Origin: Kushneria konosiri
Lineage (GTDB): Bacteria > Pseudomonadota > Gammaproteobacteria > Pseudomonadales > Halomonadaceae
Assembly: GCF_002155145.1 (NCBI RefSeq)
Contig: NZ_CP021323.1
Span: 3,410,001 to 3,474,000, forward strand
DNA length: 64,000 nt
Direction: 5' to 3'
In this document: positions 45,459 through 55,024 of the stretch, piece by piece
Position numbering within the stretch: the first letter of the stretch is position 1
How the letters are laid out: each line of letters opens with the position of its first letter
Made by a program: the position numbers and the translations under genes
Notes under the pieces: model-generated
Told to the model about the DNA's origin: nothing
What the model saw: the letters and a program-made list of their open reading frames with translations, nothing else
Databases searched by the model: none

Positions 45459-46175
45459 ATGTCCGACAGCGAAACCTCCGAGCAGAACAGTCAGTTCGAA
45501 CAGCCCGACCGTCAGCGACTGGTCGTGCTGATCTCGGGAAGCGGCAGCAATCTGCAGGCGTTGATCGACGCTGAAGCCCATGATGAGCTGGGCGGTGAAA
45601 TTGCCGCTGTCATCTCCAATCGCGGAGATGCCTATGGTCTGGTACGCGCCCGCGAAGCCGGGATTCCGGCCGTGGTACTGCCTCATCATGAGTATGACTC
45701 GCGCGATGCCTTCGATGCGGCGCTTGTAAAGGTCATCGATCGTCATGCTCCGGATCTGATCGTTCTGGCCGGCTTCATGCGCATTCTGACGCCGGCTTTT
45801 GTACGTCGCTATCACGGGCGCATGCTCAACATCCACCCTTCCCTGCTACCGCAATATCGTGGATTGAACACTCACGCCCGCGCATTGGCCGATGGGGTAT
45901 CGGAACATGGCGCCAGCGTGCACTTCGTCAGCGATGAGCTCGATGGCGGCCCTGTCGTGGTTCAGGCCGCCGTCAGCGTGACACCGGATGACGATGAAGA
46001 CGCCCTGGCAGAACGGGTGCTCACTCGCGAACACGTGATCTATCCGATGACGGTGCGATGGTTCATGCAGGGGCGTCTCAAGCTTACGCCCGAAGGCCCG
46101 CGTCTGGACAATCACCCGCTGCCCGCAGGCGGACTTCGACTATCTCCCGATGATGTGACCGAAGAAGATCTCTGA
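45459..46175 (+). CDS. purN: Phosphoribosylglycinamide formyltransferase
   Basis: 238 residues from ATG 45459 (AGGAAA upstream). E. coli PurN has 212; the extra length is an acidic, Gln-rich N-terminal extension (about 25 residues, SDSETSEQNSQFEQPDRQ). Core motifs: VLISGSGSNLQALID, VLAGFMRILTPAFV, NIHPSLLPQYRGLNTH (catalytic Asn and His) and DELDGGPVVVQ (catalytic Asp). Adds formyl to GAR. A 13-bp hairpin terminator follows. Confidence 0.95.
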   Translation: MSDSETSEQNSQFEQPDRQRLVVLISGSGSNLQALIDAEAHDELGGEIAAVISNRGDAYGLVRAREAGIPAVVLPHHEYDSRDAFDAALVKVIDRHAPDLIVLAGFMRILTPAFVRRYHGRMLNIHPSLLPQYRGLNTHARALADGVSEHGASVHFVSDELDGGPVVVQAAVSVTPDDDEDALAERVLTREHVIYPMTVRWFMQGRLKLTPEGPRLDNHPLPAGGLRLSPDDVTEEDL

Positions 46176-46212
46176 AGCCTCGCGCCTTGCCTTTAATGCC
46201 CTTGTTCTGATG

Positions 46213-46246
46213 ATCGCCATCACCGTCTCACGGTGATGGCGATTTT
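46213..46246 (+). terminator. Terminator of the purMN operon
   Basis: ATCGCCATCACCG (46213-46225) and CGGTGATGGCGAT (46231-46243), perfect 13-bp stem, loop TCTCA, then TTTT. Confidence 0.8.
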
Positions 46247-46422
46247 CTGTGACACGTCTGACTCGCCCTCTCCGACACAAGCATTGTGTGTCCCCTGCCG
46301 ATTTTCAGACGGTCCTTTTCCTGTGTTAACCCTTCCGGCTTGCCGCACTGACCGGTTATGCCAGGCTTATGACCTGATCAATCACTTGATTGAGTCTGCC
46401 AGGAAAACAGGGAAGCTTTCAC

Positions 46423-47502
46423 ATGAAATATCGTCCGCTCGGCAACTCCGGTCTGCTGGTTTCTGAAATGGCGCTTGGGACCGTTCCTTTTGGAGGCAGC
46501 GGCGGCTTTGAAAAAGCGGCCAGTGTTGATGTTGATGGCGCACGACGCCAGTTTGATCTGGCACTGGAAGCCGGCGTCAATTTGATCGACACAGCCGACC
46601 TCTACTCCATGGGCGAAGCCGAAGAGCTGGTCGGTCGCGCCCTTGGTGACAAGCGACACGACATCATTCTGGCATCCAAGGCCAGAAGCCCCATGGGCGA
46701 CAACCCCAACCACAGTGGCTTTTCGCGCTACCACCTGATCAATGCCTGCGAGGCGAGTCTCAAGCGTCTTGGCACCGATCATATTGATCTTTACCAGATA
46801 CATAACTGGGACGGCGTCACACCGGTCGAGGAGATGCTTCATGCCCTCGACCATCTCATCAAGAGCGGCAAGATCCGCTACTACGGCACCTCCAATTTCA
46901 CCGGCTGGCAGATGATGAAAACCATCGGCAAGGCGGAACTGCATAATGTGACATTACCAATCAGCCAGCAGATCTATTACACGCCGGAGTCTCGTGAGGC
47001 CGAATACGAGCTGATGCCGCTGGCGATCGATCAGAATATCGGCACGCTGATCTGGGGGCCATTGGGAGAAGGCGTTTTCAATGGCAAGCTGCGTCGTGGC
47101 CAGAAGGCGCCGGAGGGCACACGTCAGGGCAATGGCTGGCCGGAGCCCTATATTCATGATATGGCACGTGCCTATGACATCATCGAACTGCTGGCCGAGA
47201 TCGGTGAAAAGCACAATGCCTCGATCCCGCGCACCTGCCTTGCATGGCTCAAGGATCGCCCCGGTGTGACCTCACTGATCATCGGCGCTCGCAATGAAGA
47301 GCATCTACGGGATGATCTGGCCGCCGCCGAGATGACGCTCGACCAGGACGATATTGACCGTATTGAGACGGCCACACGTCCGGCACCACAGTATCCGTAC
47401 TGGCACCGAGTGGTCTCCGGCATGGATCGGATCGACAGGGCGGAAAAACCCTTTATCGATAATTACCGCAAGACCATCGAGAACCGCAGCGACCAACGCT
47501 GA
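46423..47502 (+). CDS. Aldo/keto reductase
   Basis: 359 residues from ATG 46423. The AKR fold shows MKYRPLGNSGLLVSEMALGT, the catalytic Asp/Tyr segment NLIDTADLYSMGEAEELVG, Lys in IILASKARSPMGD, His in LYQIHNWDG, and the NADPH site TSLIIGARNEEHLRDDLAAA. It is near the YajO/Tas-type subfamily. Physiological substrate unknown. It is a single-gene unit between terminators. Confidence 0.88.
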   Translation: MKYRPLGNSGLLVSEMALGTVPFGGSGGFEKAASVDVDGARRQFDLALEAGVNLIDTADLYSMGEAEELVGRALGDKRHDIILASKARSPMGDNPNHSGFSRYHLINACEASLKRLGTDHIDLYQIHNWDGVTPVEEMLHALDHLIKSGKIRYYGTSNFTGWQMMKTIGKAELHNVTLPISQQIYYTPESREAEYELMPLAIDQNIGTLIWGPLGEGVFNGKLRRGQKAPEGTRQGNGWPEPYIHDMARAYDIIELLAEIGEKHNASIPRTCLAWLKDRPGVTSLIIGARNEEHLRDDLAAAEMTLDQDDIDRIETATRPAPQYPYWHRVVSGMDRIDRAEKPFIDNYRKTIENRSDQR

Positions 47503-47530
47503 CGATAGACAGCGTTCATTGGCCCATGAC

Positions 47531-47560
47531 ACAGGGCCCTACCCATTGGGTAGGCCCTGT
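47531..47560 (+). terminator. Hairpin after the aldo/keto reductase
   Basis: ACAGGGCC-C-TACCC pairs with GGGTAGGCCCTGT with one bulge. Only two T follow, so it is a weaker candidate. Confidence 0.5.
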
Positions 47561-47598
47561 TAATCACACACTGTACTGAACACCAAAACATGACCCAT

Positions 47599-47633
47599 AA
47601 AAAAGGCCCCCAATGAAGCATTGGGGGCCTTTT
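47599..47633 (-). terminator. Terminator after rpmJ
   Basis: A stem of AAGGCCCCCAATG and CATTGGGGGCCTT with a 3-base loop, and T-runs on both sides; on the minus strand it lies about 40 bases after the rpmJ stop. Confidence 0.8.
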
Positions 47634-47672
47634 CGCGTGGAGTCCCGAAGGTCTCCAATCATGCCAGAGGCA

Positions 47673-47816
47673 TTAACGCTTGGGCTTCGGACGGCCCTGA
47701 ACGGCCTTGAAGCGCGGGTTGGTCTTGCAGATAACGTAAACGCGACCACGGCGCTTGACGACCTGACAATCCTTGTGGCGAGTCTTGGCTGACTTGAGTG
47801 AGCTGACGACCTGCAT
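47673..47816 (-). CDS. rpmJ: Ribosomal protein L36, C-minus type
   Basis: 47 residues beginning [20 protein letters not shown] and continuing with [20 protein letters not shown]. It matches the alternative L36 (YkgO-like). It has only two Cys (17 and 30), so the four-ligand zinc ribbon of standard L36 is absent. A GGAGGT site lies upstream. Such zinc-free copies are induced under zinc shortage in some bacteria; here no Zur box was recognised, and it may be the only or the second copy. Confidence 0.93.
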   Translation of the reverse strand: MQVVSSLKSAKTRHKDCQVVKRRGRVYVICKTNPRFKAVQGRPKPKR

Positions 47817-47964
47817 GCTACCTCCGTCTCCCTGAGTAATCAGGGGCGATTAAATCCGTGATTTCAACATTGTCGCCAGCAGGATGGATCCTGCTGACGA
47901 CAGTGTCATTGATATGTCTGAACAGACCTATACAGCCATCCAGCGGATGACCGCAAGCGTGCTA

Positions 47965-49641
47965 TCAGTCCTGATTCATCTGCTGCTTGATCAGGTCACC
48001 GATAGTGGTCGGACCGGAAGTTTCGGTCTCCTGCTCACGCATGTTGCGCATGTTCTGACGAGTCTCGTCCTGATCCTTGGCGCGGATGGACAGGTTGATG
48101 ACGCGGTTTTTGCGATCAACACCAACGATGCGCGCTTCGACGCTGTCGCCTTCGTTGATCACGGTACGGGCGTCTTCAACACGGTCACTGCTGATCTCGG
48201 AAGCCTTGAGTACGGCGATGACGTCGGTTGCCAGCTCAACGTAGGCTTCACGGGCATCCACTTCGGTCACGCGACCGGACACAAGCGCGCCCTTGTCGTT
48301 AACGGCCAGGTACTCGGACATCGGATCGCTTTCCAGCTGCTTGATGCCCAGCGAGATGCGCTCACGCTCCGGATCGATCGACAGGATGACAGCCTCGGCT
48401 TCTTCACCCTTGCGATAGCGACGAACGGCTTCTTCACCGGTTTCGTTCCAGGAGATGTCGGAGAGGTGCACCAGACCATCAATGCTGCCGTCCAGACCGA
48501 TGAAGATACCGAAGTCGGTGATCGACTTGATGGTACCGGAGACACGATCGCCCTTGGCAAAGCGCGAGCTGAAGTCTTCCCATGGATTGGAGGTGCACTG
48601 CTTGATGCCCAGCGAGATACGACGACGTTCTTCGTCGATATCCAGCACCATGACTTCAACGTCGTCACCGACCTGAACCACCTTGGACGGATGGATGTTC
48701 TTGTTGGTCCAGTCCATTTCGGAAACGTGAACCAGACCTTCAACACCCTCTTCCAGCTCGGCAAAGCAGCCGTAGTCGGTCAGATTGGTCACGCGAGCGT
48801 TGACCTTGGTGCCTTCCGGGTAACGATTCTTGATGTTGACCCACGGATCTTCGCCCAGCTGCTTCAGACCCAGTGATACGCGGTTGCGCTCACGGTCAAA
48901 CTTCAGCACCTTGACATTGATCTCGTCGCCAACCGCCACGATTTCGCTCGGATGCTTGATGCGCTTCCAGGCCATATCGGTGATGTGCAACAGGCCGTCA
49001 ACACCACCGAGATCGACGAAGGCGCCGTAATCGGTCAGGTTCTTGACGATACCATTGATCTGCTGGCCTTCCTGCAGTGTCGCGAGCAGCGCTTCACGCT
49101 CGGCACTGTTTTCGGCTTCAAGCACGGCGCGGCGAGAAACAACAACGTTGTTACGCTTGGCATCGAGCTTGATGACCTTGAAGTCGAGTTCCTTGTTTTC
49201 CAGGTGCGCGGTATCACGAACCGGACGGACATCGACGAGCGAGCCCGGGAGGAAGGCACGGATGGAATTGACATCGACGGTGAAACCGCCCTTGACCTTT
49301 CCGTTGATCACGCCCTTGACGACTTCGTTTTCCTCGAAGGCTGCTTCCAGTTCCTTCCAGGCTTCGGCACGCTTGGCCTTTTCGCGAGACAGGCGCGTCT
49401 CACCGAAACCGTCTTCCACGGCTTCCAGCGCAACCTTGACTTCATCGCCGACACTGATGGTCAGTTCACCATTGTCGCTACGAAACTGTGCCGCAGGGAT
49501 CTGCCCTTCGGATTTCAGCCCGGCGTTGACAGTGATCCAGTCACCTTCGATGTCTACCACGGTCGCCATGACAATGGCACCGGGTTCCATGTTGATGTCC
49601 TGAAGAGACTGTTCAAACAGTTCTGCAAAGCTTTCGCTCAT
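47965..49641 (-). CDS. rpsA: 30S ribosomal protein S1
   Basis: 558 residues from ATG 49641 (AGGAA upstream), against 557 in E. coli. It has six S1 domains, e.g. [20 protein letters not shown] and [20 protein letters not shown], then [20 protein letters not shown]. It begins [18 protein letters not shown] as in other gammaproteobacteria. It binds mRNA at initiation. It lies downstream of cmk in the same direction with a 182-base leader; S1 is known in E. coli to repress its own translation. Confidence 0.97.
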   Translation of the reverse strand: MSESFAELFEQSLQDINMEPGAIVMATVVDIEGDWITVNAGLKSEGQIPAAQFRSDNGELTISVGDEVKVALEAVEDGFGETRLSREKAKRAEAWKELEAAFEENEVVKGVINGKVKGGFTVDVNSIRAFLPGSLVDVRPVRDTAHLENKELDFKVIKLDAKRNNVVVSRRAVLEAENSAEREALLATLQEGQQINGIVKNLTDYGAFVDLGGVDGLLHITDMAWKRIKHPSEIVAVGDEINVKVLKFDRERNRVSLGLKQLGEDPWVNIKNRYPEGTKVNARVTNLTDYGCFAELEEGVEGLVHVSEMDWTNKNIHPSKVVQVGDDVEVMVLDIDEERRRISLGIKQCTSNPWEDFSSRFAKGDRVSGTIKSITDFGIFIGLDGSIDGLVHLSDISWNETGEEAVRRYRKGEEAEAVILSIDPERERISLGIKQLESDPMSEYLAVNDKGALVSGRVTEVDAREAYVELATDVIAVLKASEISSDRVEDARTVINEGDSVEARIVGVDRKNRVINLSIRAKDQDETRQNMRNMREQETETSGPTTIGDLIKQQMNQD

Positions 49642-49747
49642 GGTATTCCTATAGTGATCAACAAAAAGCAACCAGGACGGCTGCATTCTCCACGCCACCA
49701 GCAAGCGCGGGCCAATGACAAACTCCCCGGGGACGTTAACGCTGGTT

Positions 49748-49796
49748 AGACGTGGCAGGGTTTACAGATGTTGACCGCTGCCACCCCATGACGTCT
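49748..49796. promoter_or_regulatory. Nested inverted repeat in the rpsA leader region
   Basis: AGACGT (49748-49753) and GTGGCAG (49752-49758) pair with CTGCCAC (49778-49784) and ACGTCT (49791-49796). This gives a two-part hairpin 107-155 bases before the rpsA start and just after cmk. It may be a leader structure or part of the cmk terminator. Confidence 0.4.
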
Positions 49797-49823
49797 TGCC
49801 GGGGCCTCCGGAAATTCAGGCGC

Positions 49824-50519
49824 TTATTGGGAGCTTTTCAAACCACGCAGGGAGAGAAGTGCTTCAATGCGTGCCACGACATCCGGGATCGAAAGCTCGG
49901 TCGTATCGATCGTGACGGCATCCTCGGCAGGCCTTAATGGCGCCACCGTTCGCTGCATGTCACGCGCGTCCCGAGCCTCTATCTCCTTTAAAAGGCTCGA
50001 AAGGCTAGCATGTTGTCCGGCCTGTCGCAACTGATCATGCCGTCTTCGAGCCCGCTCCTCGGCACTGGCCGTCAAAAATATCTTGAGCGGTGCCTCGGGA
50101 AAGACCACGGTACCCATGTCACGACCATCGGCCACCAGACCCGGTGTTTTGGCGAATTCACGCTGGCGTGCCAACAGGGCATCACGCACGCCGGTGATCG
50201 CGGCAACCTGCGAGGCGCATCCACCAACATGCTCGTTGCGAATGTCGGCGCTGACATCCTCACCTTCCAGCATGATCCGAGTGTGTCCATCTTCGCTGAC
50301 AAAGGTCACATCCAGCTCACGCGCCACCGACTCAAGGGCAACATCGTCAGTCATCTCGATATCACGACGCAGGGCAGCCAGCGCTGTCAGACGATAAAGC
50401 GCGCCCGAGTCCAGCAGATGCCAGCCCAGATCCTGGGCGACCAGTCGACTGATGGTGCCCTTGCCCGCCCCACCGGGGCCATCAATGGCGATGACCGCTG
50501 CATTGATCTGCTGGCTCAT
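49824..50519 (-). CDS. cmk: Cytidylate kinase
   Basis: 231 residues. P-loop [18 protein letters not shown] at the N-terminus, then [32 protein letters not shown] (substrate Asp/Arg) and [13 protein letters not shown] lid. Phosphorylates CMP and dCMP. The ATG overlaps the stop of the tyrA-aroA gene by 4 bases, so coupled. Confidence 0.96.
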   Translation of the reverse strand: MSQQINAAVIAIDGPGGAGKGTISRLVAQDLGWHLLDSGALYRLTALAALRRDIEMTDDVALESVARELDVTFVSEDGHTRIMLEGEDVSADIRNEHVGGCASQVAAITGVRDALLARQREFAKTPGLVADGRDMGTVVFPEAPLKIFLTASAEERARRRHDQLRQAGQHASLSSLLKEIEARDARDMQRTVAPLRPAEDAVTIDTTELSIPDVVARIEALLSLRGLKSSQ

Positions 50520-52765
50520 GCGTCCTCCGAAACAACCTCAAGTTGCATGCCGACCTCTCGGGCCAATGCAGGAAAATTGGGAAAGGACGTCGCCACGTTG
50601 GCACAGTCACGGATGGTGATATCTCCTTCGGCGCGCAGGGCAGCCACGGTAAAGGCCATGGCAATGCGATGATCGCCAAGACTTTCGACTTCGCCCCCGT
50701 GGTAGCGACCACCCACGATGTCGATACCATCTTCGACCACCGTGTTGACCACGCCCAGAATGTCCAGACCGTCAGCCATGGCCTTGATACGATCGGACTC
50801 CTTGACGCGCAGTTCAAGCGCATCGCGAAGCCGGGTGGTGCCACTGGCGTTGGCGGCCGCGATAAAGAGCACCGGGAACTCATCGATGGCAAGCGGCACC
50901 TGATCCACCGGGATATCAATCCCGTGCAGCTCGGCGTAACGCACCCGTACATCGGCAACCGGCTCACCGCTGACCTTGCGCTCGTTGAGCAGCTCAATAT
51001 CGGCGCCCATTTCGCGCAGGATGTTGATGACACCAACACGGGTCGGATTGATCCCCACGTGTTGCAGGGTCAGATCCGCGCCGGGCGTAATGGAGGCAGC
51101 CACCAGGAAAAACGCTGCTGAAGAAATATCTGCCGGAACATCAATGAAGCCGCCGGTGAGTCGACCACCACCTGCAATGTGGGCCACATCCTCATGACGG
51201 GCGACCGGGTAGCCAAAGGCAGTCAGCATGCGTTCAGTATGGTCCCGCGTCGGGGCCGGCTCGCGCACCCGGGTATCGCCGGTGGCATACATGCCGGCCA
51301 GCAACAGGCACGACTTGACCTGAGCACTGGCCATGGGCAGGTCGTAATCGATACCAGCCAGGCGCTGTCCTCCGCGAACGGTCAGCGGTGGGCGCCCCCC
51401 CTCACCGGTATCAATGACGGCGCCCATCAGTCGGAGCGGATCAGCGACGCGCCCCATCGGGCGGCGATTGAGAGACTCATCACCTGTCAGTGTCACATCA
51501 AACGTCTGTCCGGCCATGAGTCCTGCAAACAGGCGCATGCTGGTACCGGAGTTGCCCAGATAAAGCGCCCCACCCGGCTGTTTCAGCCCGTGAAGGCCTA
51601 CTCCGTGGATGACCACACGGCCGGCCTGAGGGCCCTCAATCGCCACGCCCATTTCACGAAAGGCCTGAAGCGTGGCAAGACTGTCCTCGCCTTCAAGAAA
51701 GCCTTCCACGGTGGTGACGCCCTCGGCCAGCGCGCCAAGCATGATGGAGCGATGTGACATCGACTTGTCGCCGGGCACGCGAATATTACCCCGGACCTGT
51801 CCGCCGGCGCCCGCACGGTACACAACGTTTCTGGTTTCCATGACCTGATAGCTCTTCTGGCTGAGTAGTCTGTCGAAATAATGTCGCGCGTGACTGGCGC
51901 GGGAGAAGATGCCCAGCATGGCATCGCCATCGCCGCCTGCCACGGCGGTACGAAGTTCGCTGACACCGGCCTCGAATTCAGAAAGCGCTTCAAGCACCGC
52001 TTCCCGATTGGCCAGATAAATGTCGCGCCACATCACCGGGTCACTGCCGGCAATACGGGTGAAATCACGAAAGCCACCGGCCGCGTAGCGAAAGATATCG
52101 AGTCGATCATCCTGACGCGCCAGCGTATCGACCAGCGAAAACGCCAGCAGATGAGGCAAATGACTGGTCCGTGCCAGCACCTCATCGTGACGCTCGACCG
52201 TCAATTGCTCGATATGGGCGCCACAAACGCGCCATAGACGCTCAACGCGCTTCAGCGCCTGTACATCGGTATCGGCTTCAGGGGTCAGAATCACGCGATG
52301 ACGCTGATATAGCGCTGGATTGGCAGCCTCGACACCACTTTTTTCCGCACCGGCAATGGGATGCCCCAGCACCAGCCAGCTCGGTACTCGCCCAAGCGCC
52401 GCCCGGATCTGATCACGAATGGCCGACTTGGTGCTGCCCACATCGGTCACCACCTGACCGTGACGGCGACGCTGGCTCAGCTGCGCCATGACCGGTGCTA
52501 TCGCCATGACCGGTACGGCCAGCACAATCAGCGAGACGTGAGGCAAAAAGGCGGCCGGGTCGGCGCCACCATCATCGATCAACCCCATGCGTCGCCCAAG
52601 GGCAACTTCTTTGGGATTGAGGTCAACACCGAAGCAGCGTCCTGCGTAACCGGCGTCACGAAGCGCTGCCAACAGCGATCCACCAATCAGCCCCAGACCG
52701 ATCACCAGAATGCCGGTCTCTTCTGATAATACGGTCGGCGTCTTCGAAATGTCCTGCTCGCTCAA
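50516..52765 (-). CDS. tyrA-aroA: Fused prephenate dehydrogenase / EPSP synthase
   Basis: 749 residues, two enzymes in one chain. Residues 1-300 are TyrA-type: NAD motif [44 protein letters not shown] and [12 protein letters not shown]. Residues about 315-749 are Aro[54 protein letters not shown], and [12 protein letters not shown]. The fusion is known from Pseudomonas-type gammaproteobacteria. It starts inside the pheA stop and ends inside the cmk start. Both are steps of aromatic amino-acid synthesis. Confidence 0.96.
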   Translation of the reverse strand: MSEQDISKTPTVLSEETGILVIGLGLIGGSLLAALRDAGYAGRCFGVDLNPKEVALGRRMGLIDDGGADPAAFLPHVSLIVLAVPVMAIAPVMAQLSQRRRHGQVVTDVGSTKSAIRDQIRAALGRVPSWLVLGHPIAGAEKSGVEAANPALYQRHRVILTPEADTDVQALKRVERLWRVCGAHIEQLTVERHDEVLARTSHLPHLLAFSLVDTLARQDDRLDIFRYAAGGFRDFTRIAGSDPVMWRDIYLANREAVLEALSEFEAGVSELRTAVAGGDGDAMLGIFSRASHARHYFDRLLSQKSYQVMETRNVVYRAGAGGQVRGNIRVPGDKSMSHRSIMLGALAEGVTTVEGFLEGEDSLATLQAFREMGVAIEGPQAGRVVIHGVGLHGLKQPGGALYLGNSGTSMRLFAGLMAGQTFDVTLTGDESLNRRPMGRVADPLRLMGAVIDTGEGGRPPLTVRGGQRLAGIDYDLPMASAQVKSCLLLAGMYATGDTRVREPAPTRDHTERMLTAFGYPVARHEDVAHIAGGGRLTGGFIDVPADISSAAFFLVAASITPGADLTLQHVGINPTRVGVINILREMGADIELLNERKVSGEPVADVRVRYAELHGIDIPVDQVPLAIDEFPVLFIAAANASGTTRLRDALELRVKESDRIKAMADGLDILGVVNTVVEDGIDIVGGRYHGGEVESLGDHRIAMAFTVAALRAEGDITIRDCANVATSFPNFPALAREVGMQLEVVSEDA

Positions 52766-53880
52766 AGCACACCCACCGGATAGGAGCCCAGCACCCGCAC
52801 ATCGGCGGCCCGCAGCCGCACTTCTTCCAGCGCAGCCTGCACGCGCGGCTCTTCCTGATGTCCCTTGAAATCGATGAAGAAAACGTAGTTCCAGAGCCCG
52901 TGCCGGGAAGGCCGGCTCTCCAGGCGCGTCATGTCGACCTTGTGACGATGGAAGGGCTCAAGCAGGTCATGCAGGGCGCCGGGCTGGTTGCGCATGGAGG
53001 CCACCAGCGACGTCTTGTCTTCGCCACTGGGCGGCACATCGTGATTACCGATGATCAGAAAGCGCGTCGAGTTGTCCGGCATGTCCTCGATCTTCTCTTC
53101 GAGGCGCTCAAGGCCATAAAGCCGCGCGGCCATGTCCCCGGCAATGGCCGCGGTGTGCCATTCACTCTTGACCCGGCGAGCCGCTTCGGCATTGGAAGAC
53201 ACGGCCACACGTTCGGCGTGCGGGTAATGAGCATCCAGCCATTTGCGACACTGTGCCAGTGACTGCGAGTGGGAATAGATGCGCGACACCTTGTCCCGGC
53301 GGGTGTTACTGCCCACCAGTAGGTGGTGGTGAATACGCAGCACTACCTCACCGCAGATTCGCAGGGAAGTGTCCATGAAGGAGTCCAGCGTGTGGTTGAC
53401 CACGCCTTCGGTCGAATTCTCGACCGGCACCACCCCATAGTTGGCCGCCCCCGCCTCGACTTCACGAAAGACTTCATCAATGGCGGGCAGCGGCTTGCAC
53501 ACGGCACTGTCACCAAAATGCTTGAGCGCCGCCTGCTGGGTGAAGGTGCCTTCCGGACCGAGATAGGCCGCCCGCACCGGCTTTTCCAGCGCCAGGCAGG
53601 CCGACATGATTTCCCGGAACAGGCGCGCCATCTCCTCGCCCGCCAGCGGTCCCTTGTTGAGGGCCATGATGCGCTTGAGGACCTGAGCTTCACGCTCGGG
53701 GCGATAGAATACCGCCTCCGGGTCCTCGGCCAGCTTGACGTGAGCTACCTGCTGGGCGCAGGCGGCACGCTCACTGATCAGATCAAGAATTCGCTGATCC
53801 AGCGTATCAATACGGTCGCGCAAGGCGCCAAGATCCACGCCCTGATCGTTGTTGTCGAAAGAGGAAGGCTGATCGGTCAT
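52762..53880 (-). CDS. pheA: Bifunctional chorismate mutase / prephenate dehydratase
   Basis: 372 residues from ATG 53880, four bases after the serC stop. The N-terminal AroQ mutase (about 15-100) has LGALRDRIDTLDQRILDLIS and FYRPEREAQVLKRI. The dehydratase follows with AYLGPEGTFTQQAALKHFG and VVPVENSTEGVVNHTLD. The C-terminal ACT domain includes the Phe-binding GALHDLLEPF and ESRPSR. Makes phenylpyruvate. A Pseudomonas-type hisC is not found between pheA and tyrA-aroA. Confidence 0.96.
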   Translation of the reverse strand: MTDQPSSFDNNDQGVDLGALRDRIDTLDQRILDLISERAACAQQVAHVKLAEDPEAVFYRPEREAQVLKRIMALNKGPLAGEEMARLFREIMSACLALEKPVRAAYLGPEGTFTQQAALKHFGDSAVCKPLPAIDEVFREVEAGAANYGVVPVENSTEGVVNHTLDSFMDTSLRICGEVVLRIHHHLLVGSNTRRDKVSRIYSHSQSLAQCRKWLDAHYPHAERVAVSSNAEAARRVKSEWHTAAIAGDMAARLYGLERLEEKIEDMPDNSTRFLIIGNHDVPPSGEDKTSLVASMRNQPGALHDLLEPFHRHKVDMTRLESRPSRHGLWNYVFFIDFKGHQEEPRVQAALEEVRLRAADVRVLGSYPVGVL

Positions 53881-53884
53881 GTCA

Positions 53885-54964
53885 TTACCCGTAGCGACGC
53901 TCGAAATCCTGCATGAAGGCCACCAGCCGATCAACACCCTCTTCCGGCATGGCGTTGTAAAGGCTGGCCCGCATACCACCCACGCTGCGATGTCCCTTGA
54001 GTGTCAAAAGACCTGCCGCCTCGGACTCGGCCAGAAACGCCTTGTTGAGCGTTTCGTCACCGAGGACAAACGGGATATTGGTCAAGGAGCGGTTGGCTGC
54101 AGCAATCGGGTTGGAATAGAAGCCGCTAGCGTCGATGGCCTCATAAAGCTTTTGCGCCTTGCGACGATTGACCTTCTCGATCGCCTCGACACCGCCCTTT
54201 TCCTTGAGCCATTCAAACACCAGCCCCGATAGATACCAGGCATAGGTCGCCGGCGTGTTGAGCATCGAGCCGTTGTCGGCAAAGGCCTTCCAGTTCAGCA
54301 TGGAAGGCGTTTCACGACGCGCGCGATCCAGCAGATCGTTGCGAACAATGACGATAACGATCCCGGCCGGACCGATGTTTTTCTGCGCACCGGCGTAGAT
54401 CACACCGAACTTGGAGACATCCACTCTGCGTGACAGGATCGAGGAGGACATGTCACAGACCAGCGGCGCCGCCACCTGAGGTACGTAATCCATCTGCAGG
54501 CCGCCGATGGTTTCGTTATCGCAGTAGTGCAGGTAAGCCGCATCTTCTGACAGCGAGAGCATTTCCTGACCGGGCGCGGCGGTATAGCCGTTATCCTCGG
54601 CTGAGGCCACCAGATGTGCCTCGCCCAGATGCCGGCCTTCCTTCAGAGCCTTCTGAGACCAGATACCGGTATCCAGATAGTTGCCACATCCGCCCTGCCC
54701 CAGCAGATTGAATGGCACACACCCAAACTGCTGGGTAGCGCCGCCCTGCATGAACAGCACACTGTAGTTGTCCGGCACCTGCATCAGCTCGCGCAGATTG
54801 GCCTCGGCGCGCTCTGCAACAGCAATGAAGGCCTCACTGCGATGACTCATCTCCATGACGGAAAGGCCACGCCCCTCAAAATCAAGCATCTCATCGCGCG
54901 CGCGCTCAAGCACGGCGGTGGGCAGCGTGGCGGGGCCGGAACAGAAATTGAAATGTCGGGTCAT
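53885..54964 (-). CDS. serC: Phosphoserine aminotransferase
   Basis: 359 residues, begins MTRHFNFCSGPATLPTAVLE. Substrate loop FMQGGATQQFG; the PLP-Lys is in IYAGAQKNIGPAGI. GMRASLYNAMPEEGVDRL closes the chain. Acts in serine and pyridoxine synthesis. It is the first gene after gyrA, behind the gyrA terminator. Confidence 0.96.
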   Translation of the reverse strand: MTRHFNFCSGPATLPTAVLERARDEMLDFEGRGLSVMEMSHRSEAFIAVAERAEANLRELMQVPDNYSVLFMQGGATQQFGCVPFNLLGQGGCGNYLDTGIWSQKALKEGRHLGEAHLVASAEDNGYTAAPGQEMLSLSEDAAYLHYCDNETIGGLQMDYVPQVAAPLVCDMSSSILSRRVDVSKFGVIYAGAQKNIGPAGIVIVIVRNDLLDRARRETPSMLNWKAFADNGSMLNTPATYAWYLSGLVFEWLKEKGGVEAIEKVNRRKAQKLYEAIDASGFYSNPIAAANRSLTNIPFVLGDETLNKAFLAESEAAGLLTLKGHRSVGGMRASLYNAMPEEGVDRLVAFMQDFERRYG

Positions 54965-54983
54965 GTCAGGTCTCGACGGGCTT

Positions 54984-55018
54984 GAAAAAATAACGGCGCC
55001 CTTCCCTGAAAGGCGCCG
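54984..55018 (-). terminator. Terminator after gyrA
   Basis: CGGCGCC (54994-55000) and GGCGCCG (55012-55018), followed on the minus strand by a T-rich run (54985-54990 A-run). It separates gyrA from serC transcription, at least partly. Confidence 0.7.
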
Positions 55019-55024
55019 ATGGTT

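Noticed and set aside
47877-47896. CAGCAGGAT/ATCCTGCTG hairpin after rpsA as an intrinsic terminator
   Set aside because: The stem is good but there is no T-run on the minus strand.
47884-48876. A 330-codon open frame opposite rpsA
   Set aside because: S1 is certain on the minus strand; the opposite frame mirrors its repeats.
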